Assembly (NCBI GenBank): GCA_028673005.1
Contig: CM054113.1
Span: forward strand, 206,389,504-206,453,503
Reading direction: 5' to 3'
DNA length: 64,000 bases
Source: Tanypteryx hageni
Lineage: Eukaryota > Arthropoda > Insecta > Odonata > Petaluridae
Below the pieces are notes generated by a model that did not search any database, was not told where the DNA came from, and saw only the letters and a program-made list of their open reading frames with translations. The position numbers and the translations under genes are program-made. Below are positions 23,355 to 36,340 of this stretch, one piece after another. Position 1 is the stretch's first letter, and each line of letters begins with the position of its first letter.

Positions 23355-26300
23355 AGATCATCATCATGCTTCTGTCCGAAGACAGGTTTTAACTGAATCG
23401 CTGCCTCCATTTCTCTCTCTCCCTAGAAGCCTCTTTTATACCTCTATAAGTATTATATCCCTGCTTTATATTATCTAATATTCCTATTCTTTTTCTCCCT
23501 CTTCCTCTTCTTCCACTAATTTTTCCTTCTAAGATCGTCCTTTGTAAACACTGTCTTCTCAATATGTGCCCTATCCAATTTGCTTTTCTTTTCCTGATTG
23601 TTTTTATTAGCGTCCTTTCTTCTCCCACCATTTCTAATACTTCTTCGTTTCTCTTCCTCTCTGTCCATTTCACTTTCATCATTCTTCTCCATACCCACAT
23701 CTCAAAACTTTCGAAATATTTTTCCTCCTTTCTCCTTACCGTCCACGTCTCTGCACCATAAAGAGCTATGGTCCATATGTAGCATTTTGCTAATTTCTTC
23801 CTTGTTTCTAAATTTATTTTCTTGCTTGTGAGAAGCTCCTTCTTCTCGTTAAATGCTGCTTTTGCCATTGCAATCCTACTTCTGATGTCCTGTGTACTAC
23901 TTCCATCCTGTGCTAAAATACTGCCGAGATATTTGAAACTACTTACTTGTTCCAATTTTTGGCCATTTACCATTATATTTAATTCTTTATGTTCCTTTGA
24001 AACCACCATGACTTTCGTTTTTTCTGTATTGATCTTCATTCCATATTGTTGGCCAACCTCCACTAGTCTGTCTGTCATCCTCTGAAGCTCTTTCTCGCCT
24101 TCTGCTATTAAGCCCTGATCATCTGCGTATTTAATGGTGGTAATACTTTCACCTCCTATCTTAAATCCTTTCTCTTCCATCAACGCTTCTTCTGTTATTG
24201 TTTCTGCATAAATATTAAATATCGCTGGTGAAATAGGACAACCCTGCCTCACTCCCCTCCCTATTGAAGTACTTTCTGTTTCTTCTTCTTCAACCCTGTC
24301 TCTAATCTTTTGATCAAAGTAAAGGTTTTTAAGCAGTCTTTTATCTTTCCAATCTATTCCTATTTTGTTTAAAATACCCAGCATTTTATCCCATTTCACT
24401 CGGTCAAAAGCTTTCTCCCAATCTACAAAACAAAAATACATACCTTTATTGACTTCTAGCGCTCTTTCTATCATCATCCTCATACATCCTATAGCATCTC
24501 TAGTCCCCCTTCCTCTTCTAAAACCAAACTGATTATCTTGCAGCTCCTTTTCTATTTTACATTCAATTCTTTTGGTTATTATTCTGGTTAGAACTTTAGC
24601 TGTATGAGAAATTAAACTAATAGTTCTGTAATCCTTACAACATTTTGCATTATTCTTTTTCTCCAGTGGTACCATCACAACATCTAAAAAATCTTCAGGC
24701 CATATGCCAGTATCATATACTTGGTTAAAAAATTTTGTGAGTTGCTTAACTGCTTTAGACCCCAAAACCTTAAGAACGTCCACGGGTATATCATCACTCC
24801 CAACAGCCTTCCTTCTTTTCATGTCATCAATTGCTCTTTTAACTTCAGACTCGAGAATACTTGGTCCTAGCTGATCTTCTTCCACATCCTCTTCTTCATT
24901 TAATTCAATATTTCTTGGCTTTCCTTCTTTGTCATACAGAACCTCAATGTATTCTTTCCAGACATTCTTTACATTGTCTGGCTCCGATACTATTTTACCA
25001 CTTTTGTTCATGATTCCTTTACGTCCTATCTTTCTTGCTATTTTCTTGAATAGTTCCTTTGTTTTGCTATACATGAGGTCTGTTCTACAAATTCTTTCAC
25101 ATTCGACAATCTCCTCACATTTCTCATTTATCCACTGTTCTCTGGCTTTATCTGTTTCCCTTCTTAAAGCATTATTTAACTCCTTGTACTTTCTTTGGCC
25201 TTCTTCAGTGTTTATGTTCTTCCACTATCTCCGCTCTTCCATTTTTTGCAGCATGGCTGCTGTGATCCAGGGCTTTTTGTTTCTTTCACCCGTTATCTTT
25301 CCTACCTTCTTTTCCATTACATCTTTAATGTTGCTATGGATGTATCTCCACTCCTCATCTACATTCTTCCTATTTTCTTCAGCTCTCTCCCCCAACCTTT
25401 CCTCCAGCTCAGTCATGATAGCCTCCTTGTTTTTAAGGAGTTCCTCTAAGTTCCATTTCTTGTTAACTCTTATGTTTCTCTTAACGCTCTTCAGTCTACA
25501 TTGTATATTTGCCACCAAAAGGTTGTGGTCAGAATCGATATCTGCCCCTGGTAGTGTTTTCACATTTTTAATGCTATTTCTAAATCTTTCATTGACTAGT
25601 ATGTAATCTATCTGGTATCGTCTCTGGTCTCCTGTGCTTCTCCATGTGTAAAGTCTTCGCTGGTGATGCTTAAACCATGTGTTAGTTACAATTAATCTAT
25701 TTCTATGGCAGAATTCCACAAGTTTCTCCCCTCTTTCATTTCTCTTCCCTAGTCCATATTTTCCCACTATGTTATCTTCCTGTCCCTCTCCGACTACACT
25801 GTTTCAATTTCCCATTACTATGGTGGTGATCCTTCCTTTTCCCTCATCCTCCAATATCTCCATAATCTGTTCATAGATTTCATCCACTTCGTCGTCGCCA
25901 GCATTAGTTGTTGGCATATACACTTGAATTATAAGCATTTCCACTGGCTCCATCTGAAGTTTTACGGCTATTAATCTATCATTAACTGTCACTACCTTAC
26001 TAATTCTTTCAGCTATCTCTTTTCTCATGATAATCCCCACTCCCCTTTCCTTTTTCTCCCCTCCCGAGTAAATAATCTTAAATTCGTCTGAATTTATCTC
26101 GCCTTCTCCTTCCCACCGAACTTCACTAAGACCTACTATACCTACATTATTCCTTCTCATTTCCCTTTTTAAGTTCTCTAGTTTACCCCCTGAATTCATA
26201 GTCCTAACATTCCATGTGCCTATTTTTAATTTCTCACTACTTGCTTTCTTATTAATCTTACATTTCCTCTGTGCATCCCCTAGGGTAGTCCCCACCCGGA

Positions 26301-26700
26301 GATCCGATTGGGGGACTATTTTACCTCCGGAATATTTTACCCCAGAAAGATCCATAGAGGTATTTTCAGCTTTTCAGCCTATCATGGGAAATATAATGAG
26401 GTAGTTTCCCCTTGCTTTCCTCATCGCAGTTTCACAGAGTGATTACCCATCTGTAGCTGTTCAGATCCACATGATCACCACCTACAGCGGTACTGTGCAA
26501 GCTGCTGCCCTTGCACAGGGGGATGTAAAACCCCCAAGACTGCTTCTTAGTCTGACTCTTCCCCTCAGACCTTTCCGGCTTGGATGGTCCTACCAGGAGA
26601 ATTATCTCCCGCCGGCATAGCTCTTTGGTTCGTAAGAGTACACAAACCCTCCCACCTCCGTAAGGTTATGCAGTCCTTAGGGAGGGACGTTAAGATAGTC
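23355..26700 (-). mobile_element. Near full-length RTE-like LINE, copy 1
   Basis: The minus-strand element includes a 5' leader (about 26700-26356), one long ORF (26355-23389) and a very short 3' UTR ending in a (GAT)n tail (CAT repeats at about 23355-23366 on the plus strand). GTTAAGAT occurs at both flanks (about 23351 and 26689), in GGGACACGTTAAGAT and GGGACGTTAAGAT contexts. This is compatible with a target duplication. Short 3' UTRs with trinucleotide tails are usual for the RTE clade. Confidence 0.85.
23389..26355 (-). pseudogene. Endonuclease-reverse transcriptase ORF with two premature stops (RTE-like)
   Basis: A single frame from ATG at 26355 to the stop at 23389 is interrupted only by TGA near 25804-25806 and TAG near 25225-25227; all three pieces share one frame. 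The N-terminal part is an APE-type endonuclease (GTWNVRT, SEVRWEG, later DSDHNLL). The C-terminal part is a reverse transcriptase (FVDWEKAFDRVKW, GVRQGCPISPAIFNIY, and the catalytic KYADDQ). A basic tail, SGRRGRGRKR, follows. The endonuclease stop sits where a Trp codon is usual (GDWN-like block). The protein would be about 988 codons, the normal RTE length. This is a recently inactivated copy. Similar proteins are often mislabelled craniofacial development protein 2-like. Confidence 0.9.
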
Positions 26701-27630
26701 TACGTTAATATAAGGGTCAAATACTACACACGTAAAAAATCAGAAAAAAGTGTGAGAAATATAGAAATTGTATATTTTTCATTTCAAGAATTAATGAACA
26801 GAAATAAACACGAGAAACTTTTATATATGTACTTACATATTCAATCTTTGATTTCTAAATACGGAGCATACTATTTAGGGAGAGAGAGATAGATAAAAAC
26901 ATAATTGGTAACTTTTTTCGAAGAATAAATGAGTTAACATTTGAAAGAAAATTTAATAAACAATAAAATAGTCCTTGTTAATTTAAAAAATTAAATTTGT
27001 CTCAGATCTTTGCGTATCTCTGCAACATAGTAAGATTTGAACGGTTAAAAAAATAATTTAAACAATTATTGTTCATTTTTTAAATTCTATTTCTCTGAGG
27101 CATTTGCGTCTCTCTGCAATTGTTTGCTTTTAAATGTATAAAGGTAAATTCGCTACACGTCATGTTCATGTTTATCAATCAATTCACTCGATTGTAGATA
27201 TGTCCAGTAACTGGAATTATTGTTTCATCTGCATTAATCAATGATGGATTTTAAAACCATTTTTTGTAATACAACTGACTAGTTGAAATATGACAGTAAA
27301 ATTTAAAATACGAGAAATTAGCGTCCCGTACAGAATTCGTAAGGGACACAGGGTGCCTACTTTGCAACTGGAATTCGCATCTGTTATTTTTCAACCGTTT
27401 CATCGATGCAGAAGTTACCTATATAAACGGGCAAACCTGATATATTTTACGGTTTGGCTCGGTTTTAGATTAATCGTCGGTGAAACGCTTTTTCTACGGT
27501 GGCTGTCCGCGCATCACCGTTCCCCATCCTTGCAAATCTCATCCGCAAATCCCTTTCGGAGCAAAAAAATATAATCCTCTCCACCCCTCTTCTCGTCGTC
27601 GTCTCCTCCCCTTCTTTCCACCATCACCCT
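26701..27630. other. No gene recognised
   Basis: AT-rich sequence with short open frames only; no repeats or RNA signals seen. Confidence 0.4.
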
Positions 27631-27790
27631 CCTGCCCATTCCCTCCCGCCCCTCCTGCCCATTCCCTCCCGCCCCTCCTGCCCATTCCCTCCCGCCCCTC
27701 CTGCCCATTCCCTCCCGCCCATTCCCTCCCGCCCCTCCCGCCCATTCCCTCCCGCCCCTCCTGCCCATTCCCTCCCGCCCCTCCCCCCCA
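27631..27790. repeat. 23-bp minisatellite
   Basis: Units of TGCCCATTCCCTCCCGCCCC plus TCC repeat about seven times, with one shortened unit near 27710-27730. The arrangement produces Pro/Ser-rich frames on one strand and Gly/Arg-rich frames on the other, which I treat as artefacts. Confidence 0.85.
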
Positions 27791-29639
27791 CCTGGCTCCT
27801 TTTTCCGCCCCAGCGGACATCGATTCACATATTAACCATACGATTGTCGTCAAACTCGACACGTCAGGTCGGTTCGTGCACGTTTTCCCCTCTTTTTTTA
27901 TTATCAATCCCGCGAAAATAAGAGAAGCGATTCATGTCCGCGGCAGATGGTCCTGGCAACGTGCGCCGCTCGGTTGCGACAGCCGCTGGTATCTCTTTGA
28001 AAAGAACGTTGTTGTTGATCGCTTCCGATAAACACACGTGTCACAATTGCCTGGAAGTGGGTTCGACGCATGAATGCCGATGAGGGACGGCGAGGTGGCG
28101 TTTAAAAAAAAAAGAAAACGAAAAAAACCTCGTGTCTCCCTTTTCGTGAAAAATAATATACAAGCCCCTTATGTTAATCGTATGTAGCGGAAAGATATCG
28201 TATTAATAGTTGAAAATTAGAACGTAATCGAAAGGATATGCGAGAGGTGGCATCCTATATATTAATTTTGTGGTGCAGTTGCGTACGTGCGTGTGTGCGT
28301 TACATCGGTGTGGAGGTGATGGACGCGGAATAAGTGAGAAACTGAAAATTATTATGAAGATTTAAACGCAAAGGCATCAGGAAAAAAAATCTGAAAACCT
28401 TGATGCGTGGGATAGCTATGAAATAATTAATTTTTCAAAATAAATATTTCCCCATAAGATATACACATCTGTAGCATTGCTTTACTAAATCAGGTAGGAT
28501 TAGAATCTTCTGTGATTAATATAGTTAGAATGAAGATACGAACTTGAGACCTGGATAGAGAAAAAGCATATGCTCTCGAAGAAAGTATTTGAATCAATTC
28601 CTCATTAAATTAAAAATTCATTTCATGAGAGAAAAAAGGAAAAATTTCAAGATTTGATCAATGAGAAATTCTGATGCCATGGAAACATTATACACTTCCA
28701 AGATTGAATATTATGAAGTAGTCTGAGAATTTCGCTAATTTTGATTGCTAATGCAATAGCACATTCAGTGATATATCTGCTTATATATACTTATCGACGC
28801 TATCTCTATCAACTGGAAACGATATTCAATCAGTATCCAGAGTAGCATTAGCGAATGAAAATTTAATTCATTTCCTCGCAAAGTGACAAAGTGGCTTAAG
28901 AAACTGGTGGAAAATTACAAAGGTGGAGACGGAATGTCATACTTGAAGGCGATTGCTAATAATTTGCAATACTAAAAAAGAAATGTTAACAATTTTTGTT
29001 TTGATTTATTAAAGATTCATGAAATCATTGGAAAGTACAATCATTGTAAACTGATAAAATGCATAAAAACGAAACAAAATCGTATTAATACGTAGTTTTA
29101 GGATGTTATCGATGAAGTTTAAATTTCCGCTACAGGGAAGTTAATCCCCATGTCTTCCTTGCATAACTATGCAAATCTGCCAACTATATCTAAATTTTAA
29201 AATATTTTAATTGACAGCGAAAAAGGTCTGCATTTCAAGAAATCCATTTTTTACATGCTATCTAATAGAAAATAGAAATTATCCCCTGAAGTCAAACCCA
29301 GGTTATTTTCCCAAATTCTTTTCCTCCCATTCCCTTTTAATATCTGAATCAAGCATTCTTACTAGAGTTTTGGGTTCCCGGCGATATTTTTTCTGGGAAG
29401 CGGGAATCAGATTTTCAAATTGATTTCTCATTTTTAATATTTAATACACAATTTTTAATTTAAACATGATATCTATTATTGATACAACGTAAATACATAA
29501 GTATTTAATAAATCCCAATGACATGTGATACATTATTTGCGACAAATTATTAGCAGTTTCAATATTCACACGCACTTTTACTTGCGCAACCGATATTTCC
29601 TCGATGTTGACGATGTGGGGATAACAAGAGACCAACTAC
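27791..29639. other. No gene recognised
   Basis: Mixed then AT-rich sequence. Near 29370-29405 is TTCCCGG/GGGAAGCGGGAA text related to the block at 34290-34395. No coding exon can be supported. Confidence 0.4.
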
Positions 29640-29658
29640 TAACACGTTCAACGCTGAC

Positions 29659-29717
29659 GGACGACGATTGTCGTCCGCCGGGTGCACGCCAGTGACTGCG
29701 GACGACAGTTGTCGTCC
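29659..29717. repeat. Two left subterminal palindromes of the piggyBac element
   Basis: GGACGACGATTGTCGTCC (29659-29676) and GGACGACAGTTGTCGTCC (29700-29717) are spaced 41 bases apart start to start. A single copy at the right end (32797-32814) has the same core. They are probably transposase-binding repeats, inferred from position and symmetry. Confidence 0.75.
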
Positions 29718-30472
29718 GATTTCAGCGCCCCTTTCCATGCTAGTGTTGGGGAGACGCCTACCCGAAACACTTTCCTTGCCCTATGCAGTCGTTCACTAGG
29801 CTCCACAGAGTCAGCACGTGTGCTTAGTTTTGAGATCCGACCCTTCTTTGACCAGCGACAACCTTTTTTTTCCGGGTGGTAAGTACGCATTTCTAAGTAC
29901 GTTTTTTTATTATCTTATCGATGTTTTCATATAATTCTAAACTTCTCTTTCTTTTTTTAAGGTTCTTTTTCGTAAAAGTACCTGAAAAACATATTCCGGA
30001 GACAGGTTATTTTGGGACATTGTGCAGGTAATTTCCCCCCCCCCCCCCTCGAACTTAATGTCGGCGTACCTGTGATAACTTTTTCAGTGGTTTGTAACCA
30101 ATTTGTGTCATTTATAGGACTTCTTTTATTGAAAAAATTGCAGGAGAGGGAGAAATTTCTTTGGACTTCTACAAAGCCATAGGTGGTATTTTTTAACAAT
30201 CTAATTTTTAGTAACTGAAATTTTTACTATTTATGTTTTCTTCTTAGATTTTTAAATTATCTTTCTCCGTTTCAGTGTTTCTACGAAAAATACTAAGGGA
30301 AAGTTAATCTCTCGTGAGAGGGAGAAAAATGTAAGTTATTATTACTTATGTTATTTTTACTTGTTATTTTTACTTATCTCATTTTAAATGTTATTTCTTG
30401 CAAGCTTCTATTTATTCTTCTGATTATTTGTTATTTTCTGTAATATAGCTACACGGAAGAAAATTTTAGTGA

Positions 30473-32149
30473 CTCGTCTGGGAAACGGAGTGGGGAGACA
30501 CCACCGAGGAGGATGAGGAAGAGGAGGTGGAGCTTCCCTCAGCTGGTAGGCAAAATATTTCGCCTTCCTACCCTCCTAGCCCTCCCGTTGTACAAACCAG
30601 TTCCCCCTTTGCCTCTGTTTTGACTAGGACCTCGACCCAGACCTACAGTTGGACTTCAAACAGACCGACTAGACCTGCCATCCCCTTCACTCACACCCCG
30701 GGCCTAAATGTTCCAGACCCAGGGGAAGAGCCTCGACAATTTTTTGACCTTTTACTGACGGACGAAATGACCAATTTGGTGGTGACGGAGACAAATAGGC
30801 AGGCCGACTTTTTACTTTTAGGTAATAAATTTCCGAAAGCAAGGATTACTAAATGGAAGCAGTTGTCAGTAGAAGAATTTTTAACTTTCCTCGGGATTCT
30901 ATTTCATATGGGCACATGCCCATTGAGTAGGATCTCCGATTATTGGAGCACTGACTTCATATTTAATTTTCCTTGTTTTCGAAAATGTATGAGCCGCGAC
31001 AGGTTCTCCGGGATTTTGCAGGTTTTGCATTTCGCAAAAAATCCAGAACCCGGGAAGCCACAACCTACGGACAGATTATACAAAATAAGACCAATGATTG
31101 ACATTTTTCACCGAACAATGGACGCAATAGTGAGACCGACCCAAAGGCTATGCATCGACGAATCCATGGTTCTCTGGAGGGGCCGTCTTATCTTTCGTAT
31201 GTATATGAAAGTTAAACAGCACCGGTATGGGATTAAACTTTACATGCTCACCGAACCTTCCGGTTTGGTTCTAAGATTTATTGTGTATGCTGGGTCCTCT
31301 GATGTTGATGTAGGTGGGCCGGGACATGTCAAAAATGTTGTATGGAAGTTGATGGAAGGCAAATTAGATGCCGGACATTCACTTTTCATGGATAATTATT
31401 ACAACAGTGTTGACTTGGCCCACCATCTACTAGAGCGGAGGACCTATTGTACAGGATCTCTTCGATCTAACCGGAAGGGGAATCCTCCTGAGGTAATATC
31501 TAAAAAACTAAGAAGAGGTGAAGCTGTGGATGTTTTTAGTTCCTGTGGAGTCTGTGTGATGAAATGGAAAGATAAACGGGACGTTCTGATGATCAGTTCC
31601 GAATTCGGAAGCAATATGGTCGATGTCCGTCGCCTGAGAGGAGGTAGTGTCATCTCCAATCCGGAGGCCGTTGCTCGTTATAACGAGTCAATGGCTTGCA
31701 TCGATTATTGTTATCAAATGATGTCTTATTACCCGATAGAGCGTAAGACTCTGAAATGGAACAAAAAACTGGGGATCCATATACTTCACCTCGTATTGGT
31801 AAATAGTTATTTCCTTTACCGAAACACTCATCCCAAAATTTCTTTATATGATTTCTGAATTTCCATCATAAAATCCCTCCTCCGCCCAGCCTATACTGAA
31901 CCTGTTCCACGTCCTTCCCCCAGCCGGCCCTCTAGGACCCCTGGATTGTCGAAGCATTATCCTGACACATACGAGATGGACGATAAACGAAAACGCATCT
32001 CACAGAGAAAATGTACATATTGTAAAGCCCAAGGGTTCAGGAAGGATACGAAATTCTTTTGCCCTGCCTGCGAGGGACGTCCACCCCTCTGTTTTAAACC
32101 ATGCTTTGTGGATTTCCACAAAAGCATCATCTGCTTCGGAGATGTGTAA
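30473..32149 (+). pseudogene. piggyBac transposase, nearly intact, one in-frame stop
   Basis: The frame is open from about 30473 with an acidic N-terminus (EEDEEEEVELPS). The DDE_Tnp_1_7 core runs to TGA at 31856-31858 and then continues in the same frame to 32149. Numbering from 30527, the catalytic acids are probably D211 (CIDESM), D289 (LFMDNYYNSVD) and D352 (RDVLMIS), with the conserved CIDYC block at 391-395. After the stop comes the cysteine-rich C-terminal finger (CTYCKAQG, FFCPACEG, CFVDFHK). Upstream, the frame 30451-30480 (EENFSDSSG) fits the N-terminus but is offset by one base. No ATG is visible, so the start is lost, spliced or mutated. It would be inactive as read. Confidence 0.9.
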
Positions 32150-32965
32150 TATAGTGTACATGAAAATTTGTAAATATGTAAATGTGTAAAAATGTAAATG
32201 TGTAAATATGTAAATGTGTAAAATAACATCATATTACTTTGTAGTTCGTATGACAAAAATATATATGATAACGTAAATATATAATAATAACGTTAATAAA
32301 TGTAAAAAATTTAAACAATATGTAAATACTGTTTATATAATATAAATAAAAATTTATTTATAATACTGTGTAAAAATTATTTATATACTTAAATTTGTAA
32401 CAAAATCCGAAAGCAGTACAAAAGTTTTTACGATAAATCACCCGTGCCTTATTTATAATTTTACTTATTAATAATTAACGTGAAAATCTATTTATAGGAT
32501 TTACTATGTAAAAAAAGTAAGGAAAGCAAATCTGAAAAATATGTTCACGCTTCTATAGTATTATTTTGAATGTAATTGTAAAAAAATTATATCATTTTCT
32601 CTTAGAATTTTCATTTCGTATTTCAGCATAAAACCATGTTTCAAATCTTAGAAAAGAATATATCATACAAATCATTTGTCGCTAAAAACGATGTTGATGA
32701 TAAATTGCGAAATCTGATACGTCTACAAAAATAAACGTAAGCAGGAGAAGGTATGCAATACCGCAAAACACCCGGGCGGCACTTGCCGCTGACTGAGGAC
32801 GACAATTGTCGTCCAAATTTAAAATATTGATTACACTCGTAATTTTTTTTTTCAAATTTTTCCCTAATCAATTTCTAATCCTGAACCTTAATATAAACGG
32901 AAAATAGGAAAATTAGCTTCAGTCACCGGCGAAAAATTAAAAAATCGTTACAGCGTTGAACGTTA

Positions 32966-35900
32966 TTGCAATTCCTTCGAAGTTAAAATTGAGGGTAGAA
33001 AATCTATGAAAGTTGTTTCAAAACAGTCTAAAATCTTTAAGAGCCTTCTCTCCCTTTGTGGCTCCCTCCGTCACGCTATAAAAATGCAAATAACTCAATA
33101 AAGGATAAAAATAAATTTTTGAAATTTGGCAGGAATGCTCTATTTGCACATTTTAGGGTGACGACAAAAAAAACTCGAAAAATCCCTGGGTTCGATTGTA
33201 AGGAAGACATTTCTAGTTCCCATAAAATATCACGTAAATATAGACCCTTCGACGTGCAGGCATATACTATTGTTTGAGATCAAAATTAGACAGAATTAAC
33301 CTACGATATTCAATTTTAGCCATTTTAATGAAAATTACAATATTTCTTATTATGTTCATCTTTTTCCACCTACAGTTCGAAATTCCTCATGTTAAACATT
33401 TTATTCACATAGTTTGGGGAAATCAATGGGCCTTGCCCACCAATTACATTATTAAACCTCCAAATCCTATTGTCATTCCATTCCTTATAGGTGAAAAGCG
33501 TTGCGATATATGCGAGAAGGAATACATTTGAAGGTAGAACATTAATCTTCCGCATATTAAAATCACTTAGAATCATCGTAGGAGTTCGATACTTGAAACA
33601 ACGAACGCCTAAAAGAACGAAAGTTTGTTTTCCTGCAATTGATTTTTGAGTACGCGTCGAATCGATCAACAGGTCAGTTTTTAACGTGATAATTTGACGC
33701 ATTCTTAATGATTTCCATTGTTTCCGGTTTCATGTACTTGGGCACCATTGATTTGGATAAAAGCTTCGTGTCGCATCTATTCATGAAATTTCATAAAAAA
33801 CTTACACGTTGAATTTCAACGGGCTTCTCCCTAGTTTATATATAATTCACTTGGTCAGAGTAGCCATTTGGTCAATTAGGGGAGGAGGGATGGGGGAAGG
33901 AAGAAGAATAGGAGGGGAAGGTAGTTCATTTCGGCGCCTAGTTTCAGATTCATGCGGCAATTAACTTTTGAACATTTTTACTAAGGACATTCACGAGCGC
34001 GAAAAGAAGCCATTTTAACATTGTATTAGCGTTCCATTTAAAATTGAATCAATAACAATAAACGTAACCTGATCTTTAATCTCAAACTTTTAATAACTCA
34101 GTTACTAAACAGCTTTCACTTAAAACATATTTAGTATTCATCAGAAATTCTATTGGTACAACATGCATAAAATTAAAAAAATCAAAACTAATTTTGATAT
34201 CTTAACATTAGGGGCTGAAATTCGGAGGAATATCTAATACAAAATCCAGCTATGACGGTAATTTTGGAAAAGCTTGACTCGGCACAAAATTCAAACGAAC
34301 AATTCTCGGGAATCATCAAAAATTTTCCCGGGAATCGAGAATAAGAAATACTGAGTAAATTCCCGGGAAACGGGAACGGGTATTCCCAGTTCCAAAACTT
34401 TAATTCTTGCCAAATTCTTTATTTACCTAGTCGTAAGTTTGTTAAAAGTTTTATCAAAACTTCAACGAACAAGGTTAACTGCGGTAATAATTGCCTCTTA
34501 ATTCCGAATTTTTTAGTGAAGGGGAAAAAGGAAGAGGGAGTTGGGGGAGAGAAAGGAGGTTGGGTCCCTAGCTTTTGACACAAAAAGTAGTCTTCAATAA
34601 CTTAGGACAACCTGAAGAGTTAGGACTTCAGTTATTTTTTCGTTACTATCTTATTCACTTCTTTCCGCTTCGATAAATTTCCCATAGCATAGTAGTTCTT
34701 GTACCATAATTAAAGATTACAATAATAATTGATAAGGCGACTATCAAGGAAAGTCCCAACTTTCACTTGCGTCATTCTTTCAAAGAAGTAATTTTTTTAA
34801 TTTGTTCCAGTTCCCTTCCTCCCTCTACCATAAAAAGTTCTATTTCCCTGTATGCTAATACCTTGTGTATTATTAATCTTTATGTACGTTTTATTACGAT
34901 TTCCTCTGCTCCCCTACCCCCCCCCCCCTCAACTACGGTCACCATGTCATTTTATATTGGTTAATTCCTTATGTATTATTATGTATCAATTTCCCCTTCG
35001 ATAGACATCTATATTGCCTACGTTGAATTACTAGTGGTGATAACAATTTCCAGTTCAGCTGTTTATAATACTGGCAGATCACATTGCTCGTTCAATGGTT
35101 TATACTTCCAATATTATATGCTACTGGTGGTGTAAAATTCCCGTTAAATTGTTTATAAATCTGTTGATAACATTTCCCTCCTATCCTATCCAGTCCGCAT
35201 AAGGTTCTGTCGGCATAATGTTCGTTCGGCATACCGTCCGTCCGGGTACCGTTTTTCTCAGTGTTCAGCTAAACGTTACTTTTTTAAGATGAAATACATA
35301 AAGCGTTTGTAATAAACATCATAACCTAATCCAATTTATTGCATTCACCCCGCAAGTCAAAATAACAACCAATCTCATTCAATCGTATTTTTTAAACGTT
35401 CTTTTTTTTATAATGCAGAAAAGAGGCAACTCGTATCTTTTGTAAAAGTTTTATGTACGGGAACGTGACTTCAGGAGCTTATTTGCAGAAAATTAAAAAA
35501 TAACAATAATTGAGTCAGACATGATGTCTTGTAATTTGCGGCAGATTTTTCTCCCGCTGACCTCAATTGTTTGCCCTCGGGTCGCATGAGAAAATTTTAG
35601 TTTCCCCCGTAGGCCGCGAGAAAATAAATACAGAAAATGCAGGATGAGGAGTAAATAAAAGGAATGGAGCCATTGTTTTATTTTTGCATCTCATTTCCCT
35701 GCATTTAGACTTGGGATCCTTGAGCGAACGTGCTCACTAATCCAGAGGGCAGATTAGAGGCGGAAAAAAAGAATTCTATCGGGAAAGCCCCGTGGACCGC
35801 ATTCCAGTGCCTCGTGCGGTCCGTGGGTTGCTCGTGGCTGCTCTACAGTTGAAATGCTTTATCGCTTGGTCAAAAACGTCCACAATTATGATGAACATTT

Positions 35901-36338
35901 ATCCGTATACATATTCTTTAAGTTATTTTTTAATCGCAATGGCAGTTTAAAAAATAATCGGTTGTTTTTTTAGCCAATGTAGGAACCGTTACCCGGAGAA
36001 TTTTCAATGTCCTCGCGATTAAAGACGTTATTCACGAAAGTTTAAATATTTTAGATCATCTCTAACCTGCGAATTGAACCAACAGAATTTTAAACGAATG
36101 GAAGATTTTAAATATGCTAAACAATATTACTTCATGCGAAGGACAAACTTTTAAATCAACCAAATTAAAAGGCAATTAACTGAGGTTGAAAATATTTCCA
36201 TTATAAGTAATCACCGACAACCCGAAAGTATATTATGATCAATAAAACAATCATTGTTGAACGGCATTTGATGCACTGCATTTGTTTACTTGAAGTCTGA
36301 AAAATTCACAAAATTATTCTTCAATTGTTTCATTTCAG
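32966..36338. other. AT-rich stretch without gene; fragment of TTCCCGGG-type repeat
   Basis: No gene is recognised. Near 34290-34395, repeated CCCGGGAA/CGGGAACGGG text marks a dispersed repeat also seen near 29370. Near 35190-35255, short GGCATA-containing units repeat (GTCGGCATAATGTTC, TTCGGCATACCGTCC). A C13-type homopolymer is at about 34917. Confidence 0.45.
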
Positions 36339-36340
36339 GA

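Larger units (their letters stand above)
29640..32965 (+). mobile_element. piggyBac-like transposon (about 3.3 kb)
   Basis: The ends carry an inverted 13-mer: ACGTTCAACGCTG at 29644-29656, and its imperfect reverse complement CAGCGTTGAACGT at 32950-32962. The outer flanks CTAA (left) and TTAT (right) look like decayed TTAA target sites. Inside both ends lie 18-bp near-palindromes of the form GGACGACNNTTGTCGTCC (29659-29676, 29700-29717 and 32797-32814). A piggyBac transposase lies in the middle on the plus strand. The TIRs plus transposase define the element; the exact outermost bases are uncertain by a few nucleotides. Confidence 0.85.

Noticed and set aside
24929..25606. Plus-strand 225-codon frame
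   Set aside because: It is the antisense shadow of the RTE-like endonuclease-reverse transcriptase ORF.
27631..27790. Possible CRISPR-like array
   Set aside because: Units are contiguous, without unique spacers, and the genome is eukaryotic. It is a minisatellite.
27480..28031. Proline-rich frames over the 27631-27790 array
   Set aside because: They are a by-product of the 23-bp minisatellite, and mirrored Gly/Arg frames occur on the other strand.
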